From Solirubrobacter taibaiensis (lineage in GTDB: Bacteria; Actinomycetota; Thermoleophilia; Solirubrobacterales; Solirubrobacteraceae), in assembly GCA_027587225.1 (NCBI GenBank), contig JAPDDQ010000003.1, positions 226,159-290,158 of the forward strand: a stretch of 64,000 nt of DNA, read 5' to 3'. Under the pieces are notes generated by a model that ran no database searches, was not told the DNA's origin, and saw nothing but the letters and a program-made list of their open reading frames with translations. A program made the translations under genes and the position numbers. Below, in pieces: positions 41,603-49,722 of this stretch (the first letter of the stretch is position 1; each line of letters starts with the position of its first letter).

Positions 41603-42813
41603 GCGCGTTCGAGACCTTCCGGACGGCGCTCTCCGCGCTGGCCGCGAACAAGCTGCGCTCGGGCCTGACGGTGCTCGGCCTCTGCATCGGCGTCGCCGCC
41701 GTGATCGCGCTCGTGGCCGTCGGCAACGGCTCCAAGCAGCAGGTCGAGGCGTCGATCAACGCGCTGGGCTCCAACGTGCTTGTAGTGCAGACGCAGCCGG
41801 GCGGCTTCGGGCCCGGGTCGCAGGGCGCGGCGGTGAGCCTGTCCACCAAGGACGCGGAGGCGCTGGCCGACGAGTTCAACGCGCCGGACGTGAAGTCGGC
41901 GAGCCCTGTCGTGAACGCGTCAGGCACGACCTTGACGGCGGGGGAGACGAGCTACGAGCCGTCCTCGTTCGTCGGCACGACACCGTCCTACCTCACCACG
42001 CGGGACCTGACGCCGGCGTCGGGTGCATCGATCACGACGCAGGACGTCACCGACCACGAGCGCACCGTCGTGCTCGGCAGCACGGTGGCCGCTGAGCTGT
42101 TCAGCGGGACCGATCCCACGGGGCAGACGATCCGCGTCGACGGCACGGCGTTCACCGTCGCCGGCGTGCTGGAGAGCAAGGGCTCCAACGGCACGACCGA
42201 CCAGGACGACATCGTGATCGCGCCGCTCACCGCGGTGCAGGACACGCTGGCCGGCTATGGCAGCATCTCGTCGATCACGGTCCAGGCGACGTCGGCGGAC
42301 ACGCTCGACGCCGCGCAGGCCGAGGTCGAATCGATCCTCGACGAGCGCCTGGACGTGACCGACCCGTCGAACCCAGGCTTCACGGTCATCAACCAGGGCT
42401 CGGTGCGTGAGGCGCAGAGCGCGTCGACGAGCGTGTTCACGACGCTGCTGGCCGCGGTGGCCGCGATCTCGCTGCTCGTCGGCGGGATCGGCGTGATGAA
42501 CATCATGCTCGTCTCGGTCACCGAGCGCACGCGCGAGATCGGCATCCGCAAGGCGATCGGCGCGCGTCGTGGTGACGTGCTGCGCCAGTTCCTGACCGAG
42601 GCGATCGTCGTGTCGCTGCTCGGTGGGCTGCTCGGCGTCGGCGTGGGGCTCTTGGCAAGTGAGTTCGAGATCGCCGGCGTGCAACCGGCCGTGGCCGCGC
42701 CGGCCGTCGCGCTGGCGTTCGGCGCCGCCGTCGCCTGCGGCCTGTTCTTCGGCACCTATCCCGCGGCTCGCGCCGCCCGTCTGCGCCCGGTCGAGGCGCT
42801 TCGCTTCGAGTAG
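41599..42813 (+). CDS. ABC transporter permease, MacB/FtsX type
   Basis: A 404-residue permease with one N-terminal helix (about 22-45), an extracytoplasmic MacB periplasmic-core-like domain (about 50-270) and three C-terminal helices of the FtsX domain (about 280-395). N-I-M-L-V-S-V-T-E-R-T-R-E-I-G-I-R-K-A-I-G-A is the classic coupling segment. With the ATPase and adaptor it should act by mechanotransmission in export of a peptide, lipid or drug. GTG start overlapping by 4 nt. Confidence 0.93.
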   Translation: MSAFETFRTALSALAANKLRSGLTVLGLCIGVAAVIALVAVGNGSKQQVEASINALGSNVLVVQTQPGGFGPGSQGAAVSLSTKDAEALADEFNAPDVKSASPVVNASGTTLTAGETSYEPSSFVGTTPSYLTTRDLTPASGASITTQDVTDHERTVVLGSTVAAELFSGTDPTGQTIRVDGTAFTVAGVLESKGSNGTTDQDDIVIAPLTAVQDTLAGYGSISSITVQATSADTLDAAQAEVESILDERLDVTDPSNPGFTVINQGSVREAQSASTSVFTTLLAAVAAISLLVGGIGVMNIMLVSVTERTREIGIRKAIGARRGDVLRQFLTEAIVVSLLGGLLGVGVGLLASEFEIAGVQPAVAAPAVALAFGAAVACGLFFGTYPAARAARLRPVEALRFE

Positions 42814-42822
42814 GAGACCAGC

Positions 42823-43278
42823 ATGAGTCAAGAGACCGAACTGCCGCGCCGTCCGCGGCGCAAGCTGCTCACCCCGATCACCGGCGGGCTCGTCGTCGTG
42901 ATCGTCGCCGCCGGTGGATTCGCCGGCGGGGCCAAGGTCCAAGAGAGCCAGGCGCAGACCACCGCGGCCGCGGGGCCCGCGGGCGGGATGCCGGGCGGTG
43001 GGATGCCGACGGGCGGGCCGCCCGGCATGGCCGGAGCCGCCCAGACCGGCGGCCCGACGACCGGCACCGTCGCCTACACGAAGGGCGACACGCTGTACGT
43101 CGAGGACGCGGAGGGCAACACGATCAAGGTCAAGGTCAAATCCAGCGCGAACGTCACGCGCACGGCCTCGACCGACGCCGACACGATCCAGCCGGGCGAC
43201 TCGGTGACGATCGAAGGCGCCGCCAACGCGAACGGCACGGTCCGCGCGACGGCGGTGACCGCGACGGCGGCGGAGTGA
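42823..43278 (+). CDS. Membrane-anchored OB-like (DUF5666-type) protein of efflux operon
   Basis: 151 residues: a basic N-terminus, one membrane helix (about 17-37), a Gly/Met/Pro-rich linker (about 48-75) and a small beta-rich domain (about 80-150) with V-T-I-E-G near its end, resembling DUF5666-type domains. AGGAGA precedes the ATG, 9 nt after the permease stop. Probably an accessory surface protein of the MacAB-like system. The linker resembles the Gly/Pro-rich tail of the adaptor in the same operon. Confidence 0.75.
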   Translation: MSQETELPRRPRRKLLTPITGGLVVVIVAAGGFAGGAKVQESQAQTTAAAGPAGGMPGGGMPTGGPPGMAGAAQTGGPTTGTVAYTKGDTLYVEDAEGNTIKVKVKSSANVTRTASTDADTIQPGDSVTIEGAANANGTVRATAVTATAAE

Positions 43279-43279
43279 C

Positions 43280-44347
43280 CTAGCGCATCTGGGGCAGCGC
43301 TTCCTGCTGAGGTGCGTTGCGCTGCTCGGCCGGCCCGGCGGCCTGCTGGTTCCACTTGTCCACCGCGGCCCCGAACGAGCCCGAGGGCTTGTCGGACACC
43401 TTGTGCGCCTTGGGCGTGAGCACGCAGTTCGCGTCGACCGTGAAGCCCCACGCGCAACTGCTGTAGATCACGCCCTCGTCCGCGCCGCCCTTGCCGACCA
43501 CGGCCGTCTCGAACGACCAGTCCGTGCTTGGCACCTGGGCACTCGGGCGGTCGTGGTAGGTGGCGAAGCCCTCCGGCGCCGCGGGCGACCACTCCGTCAC
43601 GTGCGGTCCGGCCTGCGCGTTCGTCTGGTAGCCGGCGAACCCGCTCTGGCCGCCGGTGGCGCGGTCCACCGCCCAGTGGTCGTCGGTCTGGCGGCGCTTG
43701 CTCGCGTCCTGCCAGTCGGCGTCTTCGTCGGTCGCGGTGTGGACGAGCCGGACGGTCTGCACGAACGCGATCCCGGTCGCGCGGACGATGTCGGCGTCGG
43801 GTGCGAAGGAGAAGTCCACCGGGAGCGCGTAGGCGGTCATCGGGCCGCCGCCGTTCTCCGGGCTCCCCGGCAGGAAGTTCAGTCGCCCGAACACGGAGCC
43901 GGGCTGCTTGCCCAGCTTGGCCAGGATCGGGTCGTGCACGCGAGCCGCGAAGGACGGGATACGGCGCATCGCGCCGGCGTCGAGCTCGCGCAGCTGCTGC
44001 TTGGAGAGACCGCCGAGCAGGCGCTGGATGTCCGCGTCGTCGAACCCGTTGAGGATCTCGGCCGCGAGGCCCCAGTCCTTGCCCTTGGCCGCGTTGAACG
44101 CCGCCAGCTTCTCGGCGCGTTCGTTGCCCTGGCGGGCGAGCAGCGCGGCGCGCGCGACGACCGCGTTGCCGTAGCGCCCCTGCATGGAGTTGACGACGGC
44201 GGCGCGGGCCAGACTCGCCCCGCCACCGCGGAGCGCTCGCGCGCGGCTGAGTGAACGCAGTGGCGCCGGGACGGCCGGTGAGGCAGCCGGAAGCGCCGGC
44301 GTGACGACCTCCGGCGCTGGCGACGTCGGGTTGGCGTGCTCGTGCAC
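43280..44347 (-). CDS. Predicted injection-system cargo-like protein of unknown function
   Basis: 355 residues with no signal peptide. After a Pro/Ala-rich leader it carries M-Q-G-R-Y-G-N-A-V-V-A-R near residue 56-67, related to the LQRxxGNxAV motif of the divergent neighbour. I associate that motif with DUF4157-type proteins and cargo of extracellular contractile injection systems. The C-terminal half (about 150-330) contains T-D-D-H-W-A, E-W-S-P and several Trp, plus one C-x-W-x8-C pair, with no recognised fold. GTG start with GAGAGAG upstream. Function unknown; a toxin or effector is inference from motif and neighbour. Confidence 0.6.
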   Translation of the reverse strand: MHEHANPTSPAPEVVTPALPAASPAVPAPLRSLSRARALRGGGASLARAAVVNSMQGRYGNAVVARAALLARQGNERAEKLAAFNAAKGKDWGLAAEILNGFDDADIQRLLGGLSKQQLRELDAGAMRRIPSFAARVHDPILAKLGKQPGSVFGRLNFLPGSPENGGGPMTAYALPVDFSFAPDADIVRATGIAFVQTVRLVHTATDEDADWQDASKRRQTDDHWAVDRATGGQSGFAGYQTNAQAGPHVTEWSPAAPEGFATYHDRPSAQVPSTDWSFETAVVGKGGADEGVIYSSCAWGFTVDANCVLTPKAHKVSDKPSGSFGAAVDKWNQQAAGPAEQRNAPQQEALPQMR

Positions 44348-44407
44348 GCGCGGACTCTCTCACGACGGGTGGGGAATAGTCCAGAGCGCGTTTTCGTCGT
44401 GCGCCAT

Positions 44408-46609
44408 ATGTTCGCCCCGCGAACCGTCGGGCCGGAGGCAGAGCCGGCTGCCGTTCCCGCTCCGAGTGCTCCGCCGGCGCGCGCGATGAGCCCCGCGAGC
44501 GTGACCGCGTTACAGCGCAGCGCCGGCAACCAGGCCGTCGTGGCGCTGATGCGGCAGCGGTCGCTGGCGCGCTCGGTGTCGACACCGCCGCCGACCGCGA
44601 GCGAGCCCGTCGACGCCGAGGTGATGGTCTTCGAGGGCCGCACGTTGCGCTTCGACCGCGAGGTGCTCGTCGGCGTGCTGCGCTCGATCGAGGAGAAGGC
44701 GGGGCTGGACGCCCGCAGCGCGTTCATCGGGCGCTTCCGGGGCGCGGCGACGTCGCCGATGCTGCTGCGCGGGACCGAGCGGCCCGGGCTCTACCAGGAC
44801 ATCCTGAAGGGGCTCGACGACGCCGCCGTGCAGCTCGACCACGAGCACGAGGAGTTCGTGCGCCAGTTCGAGGCGCAGGCCACGGCCGCGGCGCACGGGA
44901 TCCTCAACGACAGCGAGGCCAAGCTCAAGGCCGAGCGCGAGCGGCTGGGGGACAAGGCGCAGGGCGGCCGGCTGAAGGCGGCGGCGCTGGAGCTGGTCCC
45001 GCACGCGACGATGGTGGACAAACTCGCGCGTGAGTCCGCGGCGGCGCTCGAGCGCTTCACGAAGGCGTCGGCCGGTGACCCGTTCGGGCTCACGACCAAG
45101 CCCTTGTTCGAGGAGTCCGAGGCGCGGCGCAAGCGTTGGCAGGAGGCGTCGGAGGCCTACGAGAACGAGCGTCGTCCGCGTGTCGCCGCCCAGCCGTCGT
45201 TGGCGATGTACGCCGACCAGCCGGGAGCGGCGGAGAAGCTGCGAAAGCTGTCCGCGATGAGCGACGACGAGGTCGGCGCGACCGCTACGGCGGAGATCGA
45301 CGAGCGGCTCGAGAACATCGCCACGGTCCGGCCCGAGATCGGCGCCGGGTTCAAGGTCTGGGGCCAGTCGCACCTGCGCCGCGTGACGCTCGACCAGATG
45401 CAGGCCACGCCGCTCCAGCGTTCCATCGTCGACCGCAAGGTCCGCACCATGGCGGGCGCCGGCGACGACAAGACGCTGTTCATGCTGCTGGCCATCGGGC
45501 TCGGGATCCTCGCCGCGATCCCGAGCGGCGGCTCGTCGCTCGTAGCCGGGATCGGCGCGGCCGCGGCCGCCGCCGGAGCGGGGCTGGCCATGTACGAGCT
45601 CGGCAAGGAGATCGACCAGTACAGCCTCGCCGCCGCCGCCAACGCGACGGACTTCGACAAGGCGAAGGCGATCTCCGGCAACGAGCCCGATGCCATGAAC
45701 CTGGCGCTGGCGGTCGTCGGGGCGATCGCCGACGTGTTCGCCGCCGCCCACGCGTTCAAGACGCTCAAGGGCGTGTTCCTGGCCGCCAAGGGCGGGGACG
45801 TCAAGGCCGCGATCAAGTTCGCCGAGCTCGCGGACGGGGTCGGCGTGCAGGGAGCGACCAAGCAGCAGCTCGTCGGCGAGGCCGTCGCGGGCCTGGACGA
45901 CGCGGCCATCGAGGCGACCGCCAAGACCGTCGTCAGCGGCGGCGGCATGACCGGCGACGCGCACTTCGCCAAGCTGCTGGCCGGGCTCTCCGAGCACAAG
46001 CAGTTCAAGGGCGAGCTGGAGGCCGCCGCGCAGCTGATGGAGCACGTCCAAGGACGGATTCCGGACGCCGCGCGCGAGATGGTCGCGTCGGGCCGTGTCC
46101 GCGTGTTCAACGAGGCCAGCCTGATCGACGCGTTCGGCCCTGAGCGGGGCGCCGAGAAGTGGGCGCGGCTCTCATACGCCGACGGCATCTACGATACCGG
46201 CAGCGACCTCATCTTCCTCAAAGGCGGCAAGTCGGGCGACCAGCTCGCGGGCGAGCTCATCCACGAGGCCACACACCGCCTCGGCAAGGCCAACCCCTTG
46301 CGCGGCAACGACTTCACGAGCGAAGCGGTGGCCGAGTTCGCCGAGCGCGACTTCTACATCAGCCTCTACCGCAACGGCGGCCCGCTCGAGGGCCGTCCAC
46401 CCTCGCCGAAGGTCAAGCGCATGCTCGACATGGAGGACGCCGAGCTCCTCAAAGACATCGAGACGCGCTACTTCGACGCCAAGAAGGGCATGGACCCCGC
46501 CAAGCGCGCGAAGTTCAAGAACGTCAAAGGCGAGACCGCCGAGGACATCCTCAAAGAGGTCTTCGACGACATCGCCGCCGACTACCAGGCGAACCTCCCG
46601 AAGCCCTAG
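44408..46609 (+). CDS. Large toxin-like protein with LQRxxGNxAV N-terminus and C-terminal HExxH metallopeptidase domain
   Basis: About 733 residues without a signal peptide. Near residue 32-48 lies L-Q-R-S-A-G-N-Q-A-V-V-A-L-M-R, the motif seen in DUF4157/eCIS-associated proteins. A long helical region follows (about 90-340), then a hydrophobic glycine/alanine segment (about 365-395) like those in polymorphic toxins, a second helical part, and a C-terminal domain with E-L-I-H-E-A-T-H-R-L-G (zinc-binding HExxH near residue 620) and E-A-V-A-E-F-A-E about 20 residues later that may give the third ligand. Start ATG 44408 is chosen because the conserved motif follows at normal distance. No immunity gene is evident. 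Confidence 0.68.
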   Translation: MFAPRTVGPEAEPAAVPAPSAPPARAMSPASVTALQRSAGNQAVVALMRQRSLARSVSTPPPTASEPVDAEVMVFEGRTLRFDREVLVGVLRSIEEKAGLDARSAFIGRFRGAATSPMLLRGTERPGLYQDILKGLDDAAVQLDHEHEEFVRQFEAQATAAAHGILNDSEAKLKAERERLGDKAQGGRLKAAALELVPHATMVDKLARESAAALERFTKASAGDPFGLTTKPLFEESEARRKRWQEASEAYENERRPRVAAQPSLAMYADQPGAAEKLRKLSAMSDDEVGATATAEIDERLENIATVRPEIGAGFKVWGQSHLRRVTLDQMQATPLQRSIVDRKVRTMAGAGDDKTLFMLLAIGLGILAAIPSGGSSLVAGIGAAAAAAGAGLAMYELGKEIDQYSLAAAANATDFDKAKAISGNEPDAMNLALAVVGAIADVFAAAHAFKTLKGVFLAAKGGDVKAAIKFAELADGVGVQGATKQQLVGEAVAGLDDAAIEATAKTVVSGGGMTGDAHFAKLLAGLSEHKQFKGELEAAAQLMEHVQGRIPDAAREMVASGRVRVFNEASLIDAFGPERGAEKWARLSYADGIYDTGSDLIFLKGGKSGDQLAGELIHEATHRLGKANPLRGNDFTSEAVAEFAERDFYISLYRNGGPLEGRPPSPKVKRMLDMEDAELLKDIETRYFDAKKGMDPAKRAKFKNVKGETAEDILKEVFDDIAADYQANLPKP

Positions 46610-47457
46610 GCGCGACGCGAGGTGAACGTGACGACCGCGTCGACGAAGGCCGCGGGGGCTTCTTCGGGGACCCAGTGGGCGGTGCCGGGGATGATCTGGC
46701 CGGTCACGTCGTCGGCGACCTCGCGCAGCATCTCCTCCATCAGCGGGCCGGTGGTGGAGATCTCGCCGCCGATCGCGAGCACCGGGACGGTCAACGGACC
46801 GTTGGCGGCGAGCGCGGCCCGGTTGTCCGCGGCGTCCTGGTCGAAGGCGCGGTAGAGCTCGAAGCCGGCGCGCATCGCGCCCGGCGCCGAGTAGGCCTTG
46901 GCGTACACGTCGACGTCGGTGGAGGACGGGTCGGTGGTGCGCGCGTCGAAGAAGTACTGCAGGTACTGGCGCTCCCGGCCCTGGACGAGGAGCTCCGGGA
47001 GGTCGCGGGCGCCGTGGAACGCGAAGTGCCAGACGCGCGGGTCGGTGCGCAGACCGTCGAACACGGCGGTGCCGGGAATCGGGGCGTCGACGAGGACCAG
47101 GTGCGAGAGCTCGTCGCGGTAGCGCTGCGCATAGGCGTACGCGACCATCAGGCCGATGTCGTGGCCGGCGAGCACGAGCTGGCCCTCGATGCCGAGGTGG
47201 TCGCGGACGAGCGCCCGGATGTCCGCCGCCATCGTGCGCTTGTCGTAGCCGCCCGCCGGTCGCCAGGAATGCCCGGCGCCGCGGTAGTCCGGCGCGATCA
47301 CGGTGAAGCCCGCGTCGACAAGGCCGTCCGTCACCGCGTGCCATTCGTGCGACGTCTGCGGGAAGCCGTGGAGGAGCACGATCGTGCGGTCCCCGTCGCC
47401 CGAGCGCACGTAGTGGAGTCGCAGTCCGGGCTCGATCTGGGCCATGCCGTGGGTCAT
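46606..47457 (-). CDS. Epoxide-hydrolase-like alpha/beta hydrolase
   Basis: 283 residues. H-G-F-P-Q-T near residue 30 and D-Y-R-G-A-G-H-S-W are epoxide-hydrolase hallmarks, the nucleophile is Asp in G-H-D-I-G (about 98-102), and the terminal His lies in G-T-A-H-W-V-P. This fits soluble epoxide hydrolases or haloacetate dehalogenases. A second ATG at 47445 is possible. It converges on the toxin-like gene with a 4-nt overlap. Confidence 0.86.
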   Translation of the reverse strand: MTHGMAQIEPGLRLHYVRSGDGDRTIVLLHGFPQTSHEWHAVTDGLVDAGFTVIAPDYRGAGHSWRPAGGYDKRTMAADIRALVRDHLGIEGQLVLAGHDIGLMVAYAYAQRYRDELSHLVLVDAPIPGTAVFDGLRTDPRVWHFAFHGARDLPELLVQGRERQYLQYFFDARTTDPSSTDVDVYAKAYSAPGAMRAGFELYRAFDQDAADNRAALAANGPLTVPVLAIGGEISTTGPLMEEMLREVADDVTGQIIPGTAHWVPEEAPAAFVDAVVTFTSRRA

Positions 47458-47525
47458 GGCGGCGAGTGTTCCAGCCGCCAGAGATCAGCGCCAATGATGC
47501 TTTGTGAGCAGTCGAATAAGCGATG

Positions 47526-47588
47526 TTGATGAATCGCGTCGGTCTCGTATACTTCCGACATAGGGAAGTAGACCGTACTTCGGAAGGA
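47526..47588 (+). promoter_or_regulatory. Promoter and operator repeats of the Xre-RES operon
   Basis: TTGATG (47526-47531), 16 nt, TATACT (47548-47553). TACTTCC-N7-GGAAGTA (47550-47570) overlaps the -10, flanked by GGTCT/AGACC inverted arms, and another ACTTCGGAAG copy lies at 47577-47586. GGAAGGA (47582-47588) is the ribosome binding site 5 nt from the ATG. The repeats fit antitoxin autoregulation. Confidence 0.75.
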
Positions 47589-47593
47589 CCCAC

Positions 47594-48304
47594 ATGTGCG
47601 CCGCCGTTCTCGATCCACCCGCCACCACCGACGAGCTCCGCTTCCGGGCGAACGAGCTCGCCCGCGAGGTGACGGACGCGCTCGAGCACACCGACGGGCA
47701 GGTGGCCGACCGGCTGGCGCGCCGCCGGGCGTTCTTCGCCGAGATCCGCGCCGCGGTGCGCAACCTCGCGGCCAGTCCGGCGTGGCGCAAGCATGACCTG
47801 ACCACCGAGCTGTTGCTGCTGATGGAACGGCTGCGGGACGAGATCGAAGCCGACGCCGACGGCACCGACCCGGAGTGGCGCGTGCGCGAAGCGCTCCAGC
47901 GCGCGCGGGTGGTGCTGCACGCGATGGTCCGCCAGCTCGAGCACAACGAGCTCGACCGGCCAGAGCACGCCGCGGCGTTCGTCGCCCAGGCGCTCGCGGA
48001 CGTGGAGGTCTCGCAGGTCGCGGCGCTCCTGGACACCACGCCGCGGATGGTCGCCAACTACCGCAACGGCGAGGTCCGCGCGCTGCGCAAGAACCAAGCC
48101 CGGGTCACGCTCGTCGCGCAGCTGGTCAACGAGCTGCTCGGGTCGATGACCGAGCGCGGCGCGCTGCTGTGGTTCGACGCCCGGATGCTCGCCGGCCGCA
48201 CGCCCCGCGAGCTGATCGACGAGGACCCGGTCACCCACCGGCGATCGCTGATGGCCTTGGCGCGCGGCGGGCGGATGGAGTCCGATGTGGTCCACGCCGC
48301 CTGA
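47594..48304 (+). CDS. Xre/MbcA/ParS-type antitoxin of a RES toxin
   Basis: 236 residues. A helical N-terminal half (about 10-115) precedes a small helix-turn-helix (V-S-Q-V-A-A-L-L-D-T-T-P-R-M-V-A-N-Y-R-N-G near 140-160) and a C-terminal toxin-binding (DUF2384-like) segment with W-F-D-A-R-M-L-A-G-R-T-P-R-E-L-I. In MbcA/ParS antitoxins this end occludes the toxin active site. It is longer than usual (about 120-150 residues). Overlaps the toxin gene by 20 nt. Confidence 0.82.
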   Translation: MCAAVLDPPATTDELRFRANELAREVTDALEHTDGQVADRLARRRAFFAEIRAAVRNLAASPAWRKHDLTTELLLLMERLRDEIEADADGTDPEWRVREALQRARVVLHAMVRQLEHNELDRPEHAAAFVAQALADVEVSQVAALLDTTPRMVANYRNGEVRALRKNQARVTLVAQLVNELLGSMTERGALLWFDARMLAGRTPRELIDEDPVTHRRSLMALARGGRMESDVVHAA

Positions 48305-48920
48305 GCGCGTCTCGGGGGACTGGACCGCGTACCGGCACACCGATCGCCGGTTCCCGCCGCTGTGGTACGGCGCCGGCGCCGCCACGTTGCGGCAGGAGTC
48401 CGCGCGCTGGCATCAGGAGGGCGCGGGCGTGGCGCAGTACCTCGCGCTGTCGGTCAACGGCGCGTGGGCCGAACGCTGCCGCTACGCGCACATCCGCGAT
48501 GACCGCCGCCGCCTGGAGGACCGTCGCAGCCTGTGGCAGCTGCAGGTGATCGAGCACGACCTCGCCGACCTGTCGAGCTTCGACGCCTACGCCGCCTGTG
48601 GGCTCGACCCCGCGCTCGCGATCGGTCCGCACCCGGCCTGCTGGCCGCTCGCGGACGCGCTCGTCGCCGCCGGGTACCGCGGCGTGCTCTCGCCCGCGGC
48701 CGCGTACGACGTCCCGGGCGCGGTCAACCTCACGCTGTTCGGGGAGCGCGTCGAGGCCCTGACCTACGGGGCGATGCCTCCGGCCGCGGACAACCCGCGG
48801 CCGGAGGTGTTCCTGGCGACCGTCCTGGTCACCGACGCCGGCGCCCCGACCGCCTACGCGATGCACCACACGTGCTACGACGGCGACCATCATCGGCAGT
48901 TCGCCGCGTGGACGCCATAG
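48285..48920 (+). CDS. RES-domain toxin
   Basis: 211-residue RES-family toxin; characterised members deplete NAD+. R in E-S-A-R-W, Tyr in Q-Y-L-A-L, Glu in A-W-A-E (about 60) and Ser in G-V-L-S-P (near 130) correspond to the conserved R/Y/E/S positions. ATG 48285 lies within the antitoxin's last codons, so translation is coupled. The only C-terminal oddity is a His-rich end (H-H-T-C-Y-D-G-D-H-H). Confidence 0.84.
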   Translation: MWSTPPERVSGDWTAYRHTDRRFPPLWYGAGAATLRQESARWHQEGAGVAQYLALSVNGAWAERCRYAHIRDDRRRLEDRRSLWQLQVIEHDLADLSSFDAYAACGLDPALAIGPHPACWPLADALVAAGYRGVLSPAAAYDVPGAVNLTLFGERVEALTYGAMPPAADNPRPEVFLATVLVTDAGAPTAYAMHHTCYDGDHHRQFAAWTP

Positions 48921-48930
48921 ACTGCTTCCC
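48918..48930 (+). promoter_or_regulatory. Leaderless -10 element of rsbQ
   Basis: TAGACT (48918-48923) overlaps the RES stop and stands 7 nt before the GTG at 48931. It suggests independent leaderless expression of the rsbQP pair. Confidence 0.5.
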
Positions 48931-49722
48931 GTGGACGTGCTTGCGCGCAACAACGTCCGCGTGAGCGGTCAGCCGGACGGTCCGGCGATGGTGTTCGCAC
49001 ACGGGTTCGGTTGCGATCAGAACATGTGGCGCTTCGTCGCGCCGGCCTTCGAGGCCGACTACCGGGTGGTGCTGTTCGATCACGTGGGAGCCGGAGCCTC
49101 GGACCTCGATGCCTACGACGCGGACCGCTACGGCTCGCTCGCGGGCTACGCCGACGATGTCGTCGAGGTCCTGCGCGCGTTGGAGATCGCCGAGGCCGTG
49201 TTCGTAGGCCACTCGGTCAGCTCGATGATCGGCGTCCTCGCGGCGGCGCGGGCGCCGGAGACGATCGGCAAGCTGGTGCTCGTCGGGCCCTCGCCCCGGT
49301 ACATCGATGACGAGGGGTACGTCGGCGGGTTCGGCGCCGAGGACATCGAGGAGCTGCTGGAGTCGCTGAACAGCAACTTCCTCGGTTGGTCCAGCGCGAT
49401 GGCACCGGCGATCATGGGCAACGCGGATCGCCCGGAGCTGGGAGAGGAGCTCACGGCGAGCTTCTGCCGCACCGACCCCGAGATCGCAGCCCGCTTCGCC
49501 CGCGTCACGTTCATGTCCGACAACCGTGCCGACCTGGCCACGGTCGGTGTGCCCACGCTCGTCCTGCAGTGCAGCGACGACGTGATCGCTCCTGACGTCG
49601 TGGGGGAGTACGTGCACGAGCGGATCCCCGGCTCGGTGCTCGTGCGGATGGCGGCGACGGGCCACTGCCCGAACCTGAGCGCCCCGCAGGAGACGATCGA
49701 CGCCATCCGTGCCTTCGTCTGA
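48931..49722 (+). CDS. rsbQ: RsbQ-like alpha/beta hydrolase, stress-signalling partner
   Basis: 263 residues closely following Bacillus RsbQ layout: N-N-V-R-V-S-G near the start, A-H-G-F-G-C-D-Q-N-M-W near 26, nucleophile V-G-H-S-V-S-S-M-I-G near 90-99, D in C-S-D-D, and H in T-G-H-C-P. RsbQ is required by the phosphatase RsbP, probably by delivering a small hydrophobic ligand. The next gene is an RsbP-type phosphatase overlapping by 14 nt, which strongly supports the call. Confidence 0.9.
   Translation: MDVLARNNVRVSGQPDGPAMVFAHGFGCDQNMWRFVAPAFEADYRVVLFDHVGAGASDLDAYDADRYGSLAGYADDVVEVLRALEIAEAVFVGHSVSSMIGVLAAARAPETIGKLVLVGPSPRYIDDEGYVGGFGAEDIEELLESLNSNFLGWSSAMAPAIMGNADRPELGEELTASFCRTDPEIAARFARVTFMSDNRADLATVGVPTLVLQCSDDVIAPDVVGEYVHERIPGSVLVRMAATGHCPNLSAPQETIDAIRAFV

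Noticed and set aside
43280..48920. Mobile element carrying the toxin-like genes
   Set aside because: No transposase, integrase, terminal repeats, target duplication or tRNA gene was seen, and base composition looks like the neighbours.
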